Positions 1 through 7,264 of a stretch of DNA of 29,875 nt are shown piece by piece. The position numbers were made by a program, and so were the translations under genes. Each line of letters starts with the position of its first letter. The first letter of the stretch is position 1. The notes under the pieces are model-generated. The model had not been told where the DNA came from. It saw only the letters and a list, made by a program, of their open reading frames with translations, and did not search any database. This DNA is from JALOBO01 sp023228225 (GTDB lineage: Bacteria; Bacillota; Clostridia; Christensenellales; UBA1242). The stretch is taken from positions 1-29,875 of the forward strand of contig JBAYMN010000014.1 in NCBI GenBank assembly GCA_041663585.1, written 5' to 3'.

Positions 1-1944
1 GGTTGCAACGATGACAAAATTAAGCCTGAAATTTTGGGTACAGCAAATTTTACTATTGAAGTAAATTCTAATGAACCAAATTGGCTAAACGGTGTAAGCG
101 CCACTGATGATAAGGACGGCGATATTACTGTAAATATTGTAGTAGATGATTCAAATGTAATTCTTAATACTTTGGGAACTTATACTCTTACATATTGCGT
201 AACGGACAGCAGTGATAATACAGAGAGTGTTACAGTAAATGTAAATGTGGTTGATACCACAGATCCTGAAATTTTAGGGCTAGTAAATAGAACGGTGGAA
301 GTAAATTCATCGCCAAATTGGCTGACAGGAATAACCGCTACTGATAGTTATAATGGAAATTTAACTAGTAGTATTACAGTTGATGATTCTAATGTTAATT
401 TAACTCTACTTGGAACATATCAACTTAATTTCACAGTAAAAGACAGCAGTGACAACGAAGTTACAGGAACGATTGATGTTATTGTTGTGGACACTACCGA
501 TCCAGTAATTTTAGGTGCTGTTGATTTACAAGTAGAGGCTAGGTCAACACCTAACTGGCTTACCGGCATCACTGCTTCTGATAATTATGATGGTAATTTA
601 ACGAGTAGCATTACAGTTGATAGTGAAACTGTTAACTTAAATTTACTCGGGACTTATACTCTAACTTATTCTGTTACTGATGAAAACGATAATGAGACAA
701 ATGTAGATGTAAATGTAGAAGTTGTATATCTTTTACCACAAACGCTTATTGATTTAGATGTTGCATTATTAACCGAATTAGTTGGCACAGCACCAACAGC
801 CGAACAATTATTATTACTTGAATCCGCCAATGTATTACGCTCCCAAAACTATGGCATGCTTTATATGCCCGGAATGGTCCTTGATGCTACTGGCGTGCAA
901 CAATACTATTATCGCACATTATCTACCGAAGAAATCCAATTAATTTTAGATTATGATAATTATTGGATTAACACACTATATTCTGGGACTTACGCTCCGG
1001 GACTTGATCAGTACGACATTCAACGAATTATGTACTCATTTATTATTGGCAGAGAATTAACAACAGCAGAGGCTGATTCATTACCCATTATTTCTGCACT
1101 TCAAACAGAATATGAAGCCTCCTATGTAGGTGGCACAAATAGTGAATTTGGTAATGCTGGAATAGCAGAAATTGAAAGCGTTATTGCTCGCTCTTTAACA
1201 ACCGAAGAAATAAATGCATTAACCACTCAAAATTCACTAAAAAATGCAATGATGAGTAATATGCTATTAATTATGATGACTTCGCAAGTTGGTGATGATC
1301 TAACACTTGAACAAATTGATGCTATTAAATTAATTGGTGGTTATATTATCACATTAAGTAGTGGCGATGACGGTCTGCCTTCGGTAGAAGATGCACAAAC
1401 TATTTTAGGTGTAACATTTACTAGTGAAGAAATTTCGGCATATGCAGTTGTAGTTGCAATAAACGATGAGATTATGTTTAATATGGTTCTTACGCAAGTT
1501 GAAACTCAAATTGGACGCGAAATGACCGAATCAGAAATTGCCCAGTTACGTGTTTATGTGGTTGTGATGTTTGAGTATATGGCGGTTTATAGCGAAGGTT
1601 ATGACCCAGAATTCCAAGATGCAACAGTAAATATTATTGAAATAATAATTGGAAGAACACTAACGCAAGAAGAAGTTGATAGTTTAGAATTTATGAATAC
1701 CATAATGTCAATTGCCATGATAGAAAATGCTATTGGCAGGTCTTTAACCGAAACCGAAAAAGTAGCAGTTCCTGTTATTAACGCATTAGAAATCGAGTAC
1801 AATTCTTTATATGAATCCGGTGTTGATCCCGAAATGGAATCTGCTACGGATTTAGAAATTGAAACCGTATTAGGTAGAAGTTTAACCCAAACGGAACTTG
1901 ATGCGCTTGTAATTTTTAGAGCAATCTTAGCTGAAATAGTATAA
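1..1944 (+). CDS. Partial surface lipoprotein with Ig-like repeats and a helical-repeat C-terminal half
   Basis: The reading frame is open from base 1, so the gene starts upstream of the window. The first visible residues are Gly-Cys-Asn-Asp-Asp-Lys, which fits the end of a lipobox; other lipoproteins here have LSGC or FSGC, so the mature protein probably starts at this Cys. The N-terminal part holds three repeats of about 79 residues resembling DUF5011/HYR-type bacterial Ig-like domains, with shared motifs NWLTGITA, DGNLTSSITVD, LLGTYxLxYxVxD and the linker VDTTDP. The rest, about 390 residues, is rich in Leu, Ile and Glu and contains ten degenerate copies of a GRxLTxxE motif. There is no LPXTG or C-terminal membrane segment, so anchoring would be by lipid only. 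A cell-surface adhesive or structural role is inference. The ATG-less internal TTG at 34 is not a plausible start because homologous sequence continues upstream of it. Confidence 0.8.
   Translation, partial: GCNDDKIKPEILGTANFTIEVNSNEPNWLNGVSATDDKDGDITVNIVVDDSNVILNTLGTYTLTYCVTDSSDNTESVTVNVNVVDTTDPEILGLVNRTVEVNSSPNWLTGITATDSYNGNLTSSITVDDSNVNLTLLGTYQLNFTVKDSSDNEVTGTIDVIVVDTTDPVILGAVDLQVEARSTPNWLTGITASDNYDGNLTSSITVDSETVNLNLLGTYTLTYSVTDENDNETNVDVNVEVVYLLPQTLIDLDVALLTELVGTAPTAEQLLLLESANVLRSQNYGMLYMPGMVLDATGVQQYYYRTLSTEEIQLILDYDNYWINTLYSGTYAPGLDQYDIQRIMYSFIIGRELTTAEADSLPIISALQTEYEASYVGGTNSEFGNAGIAEIESVIARSLTTEEINALTTQNSLKNAMMSNMLLIMMTSQVGDDLTLEQIDAIKLIGGYIITLSSGDDGLPSVEDAQTILGVTFTSEEISAYAVVVAINDEIMFNMVLTQVETQIGREMTESEIAQLRVYVVVMFEYMAVYSEGYDPEFQDATVNIIEIIIGRTLTQEEVDSLEFMNTIMSIAMIENAIGRSLTETEKVAVPVINALEIEYNSLYESGVDPEMESATDLEIETVLGRSLTQTELDALVIFRAILAEIV
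784..1941 (+). repeat. Ten-copy degenerate protein repeat (GRxLTxxE helical repeat)
   Basis: Within the lipoprotein's C-terminal half, the motif [IL]GRxLTxxE recurs ten times, anchored at codons 793, 919, 1057, 1195, 1300, 1417, 1522, 1660, 1744 and 1882. Spacings are 42, 46, 46, 35, 39, 35, 46, 28 and 46 residues. Many 46-residue units carry an inner segment of the type EYxxLYExGxDPE before the next hydrophobic helix. The DNA has diverged, so the conservation is at protein level. I do not recognise a named family. Confidence 0.7.
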
Positions 1945-1959
1945 TAATTTAACAACTTC

Positions 1960-1993
1960 AAAAAGGCTTTATGAATATACATAAGGCCTTTTT
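1960..1993. terminator. Bidirectional intrinsic terminator between convergent genes
   Basis: A 14-bp stem (AAAAAGGCTTTATG at 1960-1973 with CATAAGGCCTTTTT at 1980-1993, one G-T wobble) and a 6-base loop. The A-run and T-run on either side let it end both the lipoprotein gene and the convergent acetyltransferase gene. Confidence 0.85.
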
Positions 1994-2035
1994 GTTACAT
2001 TAAATTGTATGTACTATAAAACGATTAAAACAAAA

Positions 2036-2494
2036 TTACCGTTCAAGTTCGTTAATATCAAATTTTTTTGCAAGATGTTTTTTTATATCATAATTATAAT
2101 AAATTTGCGTATCACTTTCGTTACATTTTTCAAAGCCAAATTTTTCGTGCAATTTTATTGATGCTTGATTAAATTTATAGCAGTTAGAAATTAAAAAATC
2201 CGCATTTTCTTTTACATGTTCTAAAAGTGCATTAAGTAATTCCATACCCAGTCCTTTGCGCTGATATTCTTTTGCGATAACTATTTCCCTAATGTAATGT
2301 CTTCTAGCAAAAATAGACATTCCAATGTATCCAATAATTTTGTTTTGCTCTATTGCTAAGATTTGATAATCAGATTGATTTATAGTACACTTGTTTGCAA
2401 AAATTCCACCATTAATTCTATGATTTTGCATAAAAATGGAATGGCAATTCAAAAATTGTGGGTCAGTTAAATGTTTTGACACAATTATATTCAT
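2036..2494 (-). CDS. GNAT-family N-acetyltransferase
   Basis: A 152-residue single-domain GNAT protein. It should transfer an acetyl group from acetyl-CoA to an amine; the substrate is unknown. The diagnostic motif A is visible: beta-strand IREIVIA (residues 68-74) followed by the pyrophosphate-binding loop QRKGLG (78-83). The later NQASIKLHEKFGFEKC segment is the usual motif B region with its conserved Asn and Tyr/Phe helix. The start is supported by an AGGAG site about 6 bases upstream of ATG. The gene is convergent with the lipoprotein and divergent from rdgB, so it is probably monocistronic. No clear promoter was found for it. Confidence 0.85.
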   Translation of the reverse strand: MNIIVSKHLTDPQFLNCHSIFMQNHRINGGIFANKCTINQSDYQILAIEQNKIIGYIGMSIFARRHYIREIVIAKEYQRKGLGMELLNALLEHVKENADFLISNCYKFNQASIKLHEKFGFEKCNESDTQIYYNYDIKKHLAKKFDINELER

Positions 2495-2585
2495 AATATA
2501 CTCCTATTTTTCAACTACAACTACAATATGCTTACTTTAAAAATTTAGTGCTAATATTTAAAAAGTAACAAAATGATTGCTTTTG

Positions 2586-2594
2586 TGATATAAT
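2586..2594 (+). promoter_or_regulatory. Extended -10 promoter of rdgB
   Basis: TG-A-TATAAT (TATAAT at 2589-2594, TG at 2586-2587) with a poor -35 region (TAACAA at 2566-2571). The 14-mer TTTGTGATATAATA around it recurs exactly in front of yigZ at about 21564. Confidence 0.7.
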
Positions 2595-2623
2595 ACAAAT
2601 AATTTATTATGAGGTGACAAAAG

Positions 2624-3223
2624 ATGAAAGTAGTAATTGCAACAACTAATCAAGGAAAATTTAAACAATACAAAGAATTATTTAAAGAGTTAAATACTGA
2701 GATAGAATTATTGTCACTTACAGACATTAATTATACAAAGGAAGTAATTGAAAACGCTGATACATTTGAAGGCAACAGTTTATTAAAAGCAACACAAGTT
2801 TGCAAAGATACGGGATTAATTACAATCGCCGATGACAGCGGTTTGTGTGTTGATGCACTTAATGGTGCTCCCGGCGTTTACACTGCTAGATACGCCGGCA
2901 AAAACGCAACCAAATTGGAATCACTTAATTTATTGCTCAACAATATGGTTAATTTAAAAAACGAAGAACGCACAGCGCATTTTGTATGCGTAATAACTTG
3001 TTTATGTCCTAATAGTAAAAAAATTGTGTCGCGTGGTGAATGTCATGGACATATTGCAAACGAAATTATGAATATCAACGAAGGAATTACTTATGACCCA
3101 ATATTTATACCAAATGGCTACAATAAAACATTGTCTATGTTCTCTGCCGAAGAACGCGTACAAATTAATCACCGCGGTATAGCCACCCGTAAATTTATAA
3201 AAGAATTTAAAAAGTTATTATAA
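2624..3223 (+). CDS. rdgB: XTP/dITP diphosphatase (RdgB/HAM1 family)
   Basis: A 199-residue house-cleaning nucleotide pyrophosphatase that hydrolyses non-canonical purine nucleotides (XTP, dITP, ITP) to the monophosphates, keeping them out of DNA and RNA. The family signature is visible: the N-terminal nucleotide-binding segment ATTNQGKF (residues 6-13), the acidic catalytic motif ADDSGLCVDAL (around D70-D71), GAPGVYTARYAG, and the C-terminal YDPIFIPNGY and NHRG (H183). Length matches the family (about 195-205). A GAGGTG ribosome site lies 7 bases before ATG. The gene stands alone between its own promoter and a terminator. The usual TFAEL segment reads SMFSAEE, a mild variation. Confidence 0.95.
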   Translation: MKVVIATTNQGKFKQYKELFKELNTEIELLSLTDINYTKEVIENADTFEGNSLLKATQVCKDTGLITIADDSGLCVDALNGAPGVYTARYAGKNATKLESLNLLLNNMVNLKNEERTAHFVCVITCLCPNSKKIVSRGECHGHIANEIMNINEGITYDPIFIPNGYNKTLSMFSAEERVQINHRGIATRKFIKEFKKLL

Positions 3224-3260
3224 AAAATATATTTTTTACCATATTTTTTAATAAAATCAA

Positions 3261-3300
3261 TAAAAACCACACATTTAAATGCGGTTTTTATATTTTTTAT
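3261..3300. terminator. Probable intrinsic terminator between rdgB and the ABC-F gene
   Basis: AAAAACC (3262-3268) pairs with GGTTTTT (3283-3289) around the palindrome CATTTAAATG, with a small bulge, and a T-rich tail follows. It lies between two convergent genes and could serve both. Confidence 0.6.
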
Positions 3301-3340
3301 TTATTTTTTCATTTTTTAATGCAACATTTTTATTAAATTA

Positions 3341-4930
3341 TTACTTCTTTATTGCATTAATTTGAGTTGTAATATATTCATCGTATGTCATCATTTTATC
3401 AACAAATGAATTTTCATTAATTTCTATAATTCTATTAGCAGTCGTTTGTACAATTTCGTGGTCGTGCGAAGTAAACATTAAATTACCTTTATAATTTACC
3501 ATACCTTTATTAAGTGCGGTAATAGATTCTAGGTCTAAATGATTTGTTGGCTCATCTAAAATTATAAAATTTGCACTTGTAAGCATAGTCTTTGCAAGCA
3601 TACATCTCACTTTTTCTCCACCCGAAATTACGCTTGCTTTTTTTAATCCTTCTTCACCGTTAAATAACATTCTCCCAAGCCAGCCCCTTATAAATTCTTC
3701 ATTCTTATCCTTAGAATATTGTTTAAGCCAATTATTTAATGTTAGGTCGCACCCGTTAAAATATTCATCATTATTTTGTGGCATATAGGCTTTTGTTATT
3801 GTTTGTCCCCAGTTTATAGAACCACTATCTGCGGTCTGTTCACCCATTAAAATGTCGAATAGCATAGTAATAATAATACTCTTGTCTGATAAAAATGCAA
3901 TCTTATCACCTTTATTAATTCTAAAATTAATATTATTAAAATAACCTTTTTTAGTTAAATGTTCTACATATAAAATTTCATTACCTGCTTCTCTTTCTGG
4001 TTTAAAATCAATGTATGGATAGCGCCTTGATGATGGTTTAATATCTTCAAGAGTAATCCTTTCAAGTTCTTTTTTACGAGAAGTTGCTTGTTTTGATTTT
4101 GAAGCATTTGCGGCAAATCTTGCAATAAAATCTTTCAATTCATTAATGCGCGCCTCCGATTTTTTGTTGGATTCTTTTGCCTGCCTTAAAATAAGTTGAC
4201 TTGATTCATACCAAAAATCATAATTGCCTAAAAATATGCTAATTTTTCCATAATCGATATCACATATATGCGTACAAACTTTATTTAAAAAATGGCGGTT
4301 GTGAGATACGATAATAACAGTATTTTCAAATTCTAATAAAAAATTTTCAAGCCATCTTGCAGTTTTTAAATCTAGGTTATTAGTAGGTTCATCAAGAACA
4401 AGAACATCGGGATTGCCGTAAAGTGCTTGTGCAAGTAATATTTTTACTTTTTGTTTTGTATCTAAATTACGCATCAAACAGTAGTGGTATTCTGTTTCAA
4501 TACCAATATTATTAAGTAGTGCCTGTGCATTTGCTTCTGCGTCCCAACCGTCAAGTTCGGCGAATTCGGATTCTAATTCCGCCAACTTAATACCGTCCTC
4601 ATCTGTAAAATTTTCTTTTGCATAGTAAATTTCTTTTAAATCCATTATTTCTACTAAACGTTTATGACCAAGCAACACAGTTTTTAATACTGTTTGATGG
4701 TCAAATTTATTTTGGTCTTGACTAAGCACTGACATTCTTTCATGTTTTCCTATTGAAATATCACCCTTATTCGCTTCAAGTTCACCGGATAGCACTCTTA
4801 AAAATGTGGATTTGCCTGCACCATTTGCGCCTATAATCCCATAGCAATTGCCCTTTGAAAAAGTTAAACTCACATTTTCAAACAAAATTCTCTTGCCAAA
4901 TTGTACTGTAACATTATTTACTGATAACAT
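3341..4930 (-). CDS. ABC-F family ATPase, YbiT-like
   Basis: A 529-residue soluble protein with two ABC nucleotide-binding domains and no membrane segments, close in layout to YbiT. ABC-F proteins bind the ribosome and modulate translation. NBD1 has Walker A GANGAGKST (34-42), Q-loop around 71-73, Walker B with D180-E181 and the switch His in SHNRHF. The interdomain linker (FAANASKSKQATSRKKELE) has the family signature. NBD2 keeps the ABC signature SGGEK, Walker B LDEPTNHLD and SHDHE. Two sites are eroded: the NBD1 signature reads LDTKQ (156-160) instead of LSGGQ, and NBD2 Walker A (about 348-356) reads SDKSIIITM, with Ile at the usual Lys. Both belong to the same composite ATP site. The start has AGGAG 6 bases upstream. 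An antibiotic-resistance role cannot be argued from sequence. Confidence 0.92.
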   Translation of the reverse strand: MLSVNNVTVQFGKRILFENVSLTFSKGNCYGIIGANGAGKSTFLRVLSGELEANKGDISIGKHERMSVLSQDQNKFDHQTVLKTVLLGHKRLVEIMDLKEIYYAKENFTDEDGIKLAELESEFAELDGWDAEANAQALLNNIGIETEYHYCLMRNLDTKQKVKILLAQALYGNPDVLVLDEPTNNLDLKTARWLENFLLEFENTVIIVSHNRHFLNKVCTHICDIDYGKISIFLGNYDFWYESSQLILRQAKESNKKSEARINELKDFIARFAANASKSKQATSRKKELERITLEDIKPSSRRYPYIDFKPEREAGNEILYVEHLTKKGYFNNINFRINKGDKIAFLSDKSIIITMLFDILMGEQTADSGSINWGQTITKAYMPQNNDEYFNGCDLTLNNWLKQYSKDKNEEFIRGWLGRMLFNGEEGLKKASVISGGEKVRCMLAKTMLTSANFIILDEPTNHLDLESITALNKGMVNYKGNLMFTSHDHEIVQTTANRIIEINENSFVDKMMTYDEYITTQINAIKK

Positions 4931-4992
4931 TGTAACTCCTAAAAATACTAATAATCGTGAAAAACCCTATTAATGGCAAATTTTACTTAGTT

Positions 4993-5020
4993 AGTATAAC
5001 ACAAAGAATACTTTTTGCAA
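4993..5020 (-). promoter_or_regulatory. Promoter of the ABC-F gene
   Basis: TTGCAA (-35, 5015-5020) and TATACT (-10, 4993-4998) with a 16-bp spacer ending in TGTGT. Expected transcription start is about 60 bases before the ATG. Confidence 0.75.
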
Positions 5021-5088
5021 AGTCCTAATTTTAATAAAATTAAAATTTTAGTTAAAACTAAAAACAATTGGTTTTATTGCTTATTTAA

Positions 5089-5117
5089 TTTACAATAGCA
5101 CGTAAAACAATTATAAT
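5089..5117 (+). promoter_or_regulatory. Promoter of the lipoprotein-gmk operon
   Basis: TTTACA (5089-5094), 17-bp spacer, TATAAT (5112-5117). It lies about 30 bases upstream of the lipoprotein start. Confidence 0.75.
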
Positions 5118-5149
5118 AATAAATATTAAGAAATTTTTCGGAGCAATAA

Positions 5150-6112
5150 ATGTTTAAAATAAAATTTAATTTTAAAATTGCGGTATTCGCGCTTATATTT
5201 CCGTTAATGCTAAGTGGCTGTGTCAAAAAAACGCCTGACCCAACTGCTGAGCAATCTTTAACAACCGCATTAAAAGTTGGCAATTTTTATAATTATAGTT
5301 CTTTAATGACTATTACAAATATTACAAATTCAGTTACAACAGAATCACAATTTGAATTTTATCTTACTACTGATATTGTAAAATATGTTGGAATTACACC
5401 AAATGAATTTTCAGTCTGCTTTGAAAGAAATCCTGAATTTGAAGATATTTGGAATTTTTATGACTACAATTATTTGATTACTGGGAACACAATTAATTTA
5501 GGCTATAATTATTATCCTGATAATACCGATTTAGTAAGTACATTATCAAAATTATGTGGCAGATTTGATTCAAGACTTTTAGTTAGAAGTTATTTTACTC
5601 ATCAAGGCAGTGGAATATACAAAATATTAGATAGTGTTAAATCAAATTTAAATTATACAATTTTTAATTATTTACCTACATATACGCTAAGTGAGTTTAT
5701 AATTACTGTAACTGAGGCGAAAATTACTCATATAACTGCTGTTTACAACAAAGTTGGCAGTTCTGATAAAATTACATATAATGTTGATTATGCATATGGG
5801 ATTACGCTAACTCAACCAGTTGAATTTATAAAAAATATTTCAGTTGTAGATACAACACTATCATTTGAAATTTCAGAAACATCGCTTTTAAATAGCACCG
5901 CAGAGATTAGAAAATTTATTGTGTTTGCGGGAACTGTGGCACCAGATGAAAACGAATGCTTAATTGTGTATGATGAAGGTACGATAGCCATTACCACTAG
6001 AACGCTGACACTTGACAATGCTCTTACAAACGGTACTTACACTATCGGTGCTTGGGTATTAGCAGAAAATGGCGTAATAGACTATTATCAAAGCACATTT
6101 ATCATAGAATAA
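5150..6112 (+). CDS. Lipoprotein of unknown function, cotranscribed with gmk
   Basis: A 320-residue protein with a lipoprotein signal peptide: basic start (MFKIKFNFK), hydrophobic core and lipobox LSGC with Cys24, then a polar segment (VKKTPDPTAEQ). The mature part is rich in Thr, Asn, Tyr and beta-branched residues, suggesting a beta-sheet extracytoplasmic protein; the last 90 residues could be an Ig-like fold. I recognise no family. The start has a modest GGAG site 7 bases before ATG. The stop is 9 bases before the gmk start with the gmk ribosome site in the gap, so the two are almost certainly cotranscribed, but no functional link with guanylate kinase is evident. Confidence 0.8.
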   Translation: MFKIKFNFKIAVFALIFPLMLSGCVKKTPDPTAEQSLTTALKVGNFYNYSSLMTITNITNSVTTESQFEFYLTTDIVKYVGITPNEFSVCFERNPEFEDIWNFYDYNYLITGNTINLGYNYYPDNTDLVSTLSKLCGRFDSRLLVRSYFTHQGSGIYKILDSVKSNLNYTIFNYLPTYTLSEFIITVTEAKITHITAVYNKVGSSDKITYNVDYAYGITLTQPVEFIKNISVVDTTLSFEISETSLLNSTAEIRKFIVFAGTVAPDENECLIVYDEGTIAITTRTLTLDNALTNGTYTIGAWVLAENGVIDYYQSTFIIE

Positions 6113-6121
6113 AGGAGTTAT

Positions 6122-6676
6122 ATGATTAAACCCGGTAAACTAATTGTAATTTCCGGTCCAAGCGGAGTGGGAAAAACCACAATTTATGAAGAAATAAAAA
6201 AATTAGTTCCAAATATAAAAAGAGTAGTAACCACCACTACAAGATTAGTACGAACCAATGAAGTAAATGGCATTGATTATTACTTTATTAAACCAGAAGA
6301 ATTTAAACAAAAAATAGAGCGTGATGAATTTTTGGAATATGCGATTTATTCTAATAATTTTTATGGTACAACAAAGCAAGAAGTTTTTAATGCAATGAAA
6401 TTAGGAATGAATGTAATTTTAATTCTTGATATACAAGGGGCAATGAATATTAAAAAAATCTATCCTGATGCTTTATTCATATTTTTAAAAACTACAAATT
6501 TAGATATTTTACGCCGGCGTCTAATTTTACGCGGAACAGATAATGAAGAAGAAATTGCCCGTCGCTTAAAAAGGGCCGAAACCGAATTAAAGTATGAAAG
6601 CGAATATGACTATATAATTATTAACGATATTTTATCAGTAGCCGCCCAAGAATTTAAAAAAATTATAGAAAATTAA
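6122..6676 (+). CDS. gmk: Guanylate kinase
   Basis: Phosphorylates GMP (and dGMP) with ATP to GDP in purine nucleotide synthesis and salvage. The 184-residue protein has the P-loop GPSGVGKT (12-19), the GMP-binding segment TTTTR...GIDYYF, LEYA...FYGT, ILDIQGA and the lid segment RRRLILRGTDNEEEIARRL. It is slightly shorter than typical (about 190-207). In the GMP-binding region the common E-I-D reads L-I-L-D. It follows a lipoprotein gene with AAAGGAG 5 bases before ATG. The rpoZ gene often found beside gmk in Bacillota is not here. Confidence 0.96.
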   Translation: MIKPGKLIVISGPSGVGKTTIYEEIKKLVPNIKRVVTTTTRLVRTNEVNGIDYYFIKPEEFKQKIERDEFLEYAIYSNNFYGTTKQEVFNAMKLGMNVILILDIQGAMNIKKIYPDALFIFLKTTNLDILRRRLILRGTDNEEEIARRLKRAETELKYESEYDYIIINDILSVAAQEFKKIIEN

Positions 6677-6679
6677 AAA

Positions 6680-6701
6680 AACGACACAGATTTGTGTTGT
6701 T
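6680..6701 (+). terminator. Weak intrinsic terminator after gmk
   Basis: A 9-bp stem (AACGACACA with TGTGTTGTT, one G-T wobble) with a 4-base loop directly after the stop codon. The following T-run is short and interrupted. Confidence 0.5.
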
Positions 6702-6757
6702 TCTTGATGCTTTTAATGATTTAACCTTCCATCTATACCTGTTTAATAAAATCCGCT

Positions 6758-7171
6758 TTATTTTTGTTGTTCTTCACACTTGTTCTTTAAAATATAATCT
6801 TTATTTCTGGTACCTATATCAACAAAAAAATAAAATGATGGGATTGCTGTATCATATGCGGGAGAGTATCGCATAATTTGATAACTTTTTACTAAATCAA
6901 ATATTCTTTTTGCAATATATTTTCCGCGCAAATTTAATTTATCATTATTACAACAATTCTGAGTAACAGATTCCAAATATTTTACATCTTTTAACACATT
7001 ATATTGTGAACTTTTTAGTGTCATTGTAATCATATTTGTAGAGCCACTTAGTCTAGATTTTTTAAGAACAAAATCAAAACCTAAAAATGTTTGTTTTATA
7101 TCTTTATTAATTAATCTTACAATTTGATTAAAACTCATTTCTTTTGTTGCTTCTATTGTGTATCTATTCAT
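6758..7171 (-). CDS. Hypothetical protein
   Basis: A 137-residue soluble protein that I do not recognise. It has no signal peptide or membrane segment. It is rich in Lys and Asn, with two Cys in a row (NCCNND) mid-protein and a hydrophobic/aromatic stretch (IPSFYFFVDIG) near the end. A good promoter (TTTACA-17-TACAAT) begins just after the ileS terminator and a GGGG-type ribosome site lies about 9 bases before ATG, so expression is likely. It is convergent with gmk. The N-terminal part (RYTIEATKEMSFNQIVRLI) could be a small alpha/beta domain, but this is a guess. Confidence 0.65.
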   Translation of the reverse strand: MNRYTIEATKEMSFNQIVRLINKDIKQTFLGFDFVLKKSRLSGSTNMITMTLKSSQYNVLKDVKYLESVTQNCCNNDKLNLRGKYIAKRIFDLVKSYQIMRYSPAYDTAIPSFYFFVDIGTRNKDYILKNKCEEQQK

Positions 7172-7192
7172 AACTTACTACCCCACACATTT

Positions 7193-7221
7193 ATTGTAGC
7201 ATAGCATTAAAAAAATGTAAA
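7193..7221 (-). promoter_or_regulatory. Promoter of the 137-residue hypothetical gene
   Basis: TTTACA (7216-7221), 17-bp spacer, TACAAT (7193-7198), placed between the ileS terminator and the gene. Confidence 0.65.
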
Positions 7222-7230
7222 TATCATTTT

Positions 7231-7264
7231 AAACTAAAAAACACCACTTGGTGTTTTTTAGTTT
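7231..7264 (-). terminator. Intrinsic terminator of ileS
   Basis: A perfect 16-bp inverted repeat (AAACTAAAAAACACCA at 7231-7246 and TGGTGTTTTTTAGTTT at 7249-7264) whose edge touches the ileS stop codon. On the minus strand the 3' arm carries a run of six T. Confidence 0.85.

Noticed and set aside
6694..6876. 60-codon plus-strand ORF after gmk
   Set aside because: It overlaps the gmk terminator and runs antisense over the end of the 137-residue gene, with low-complexity sequence and no ribosome site.
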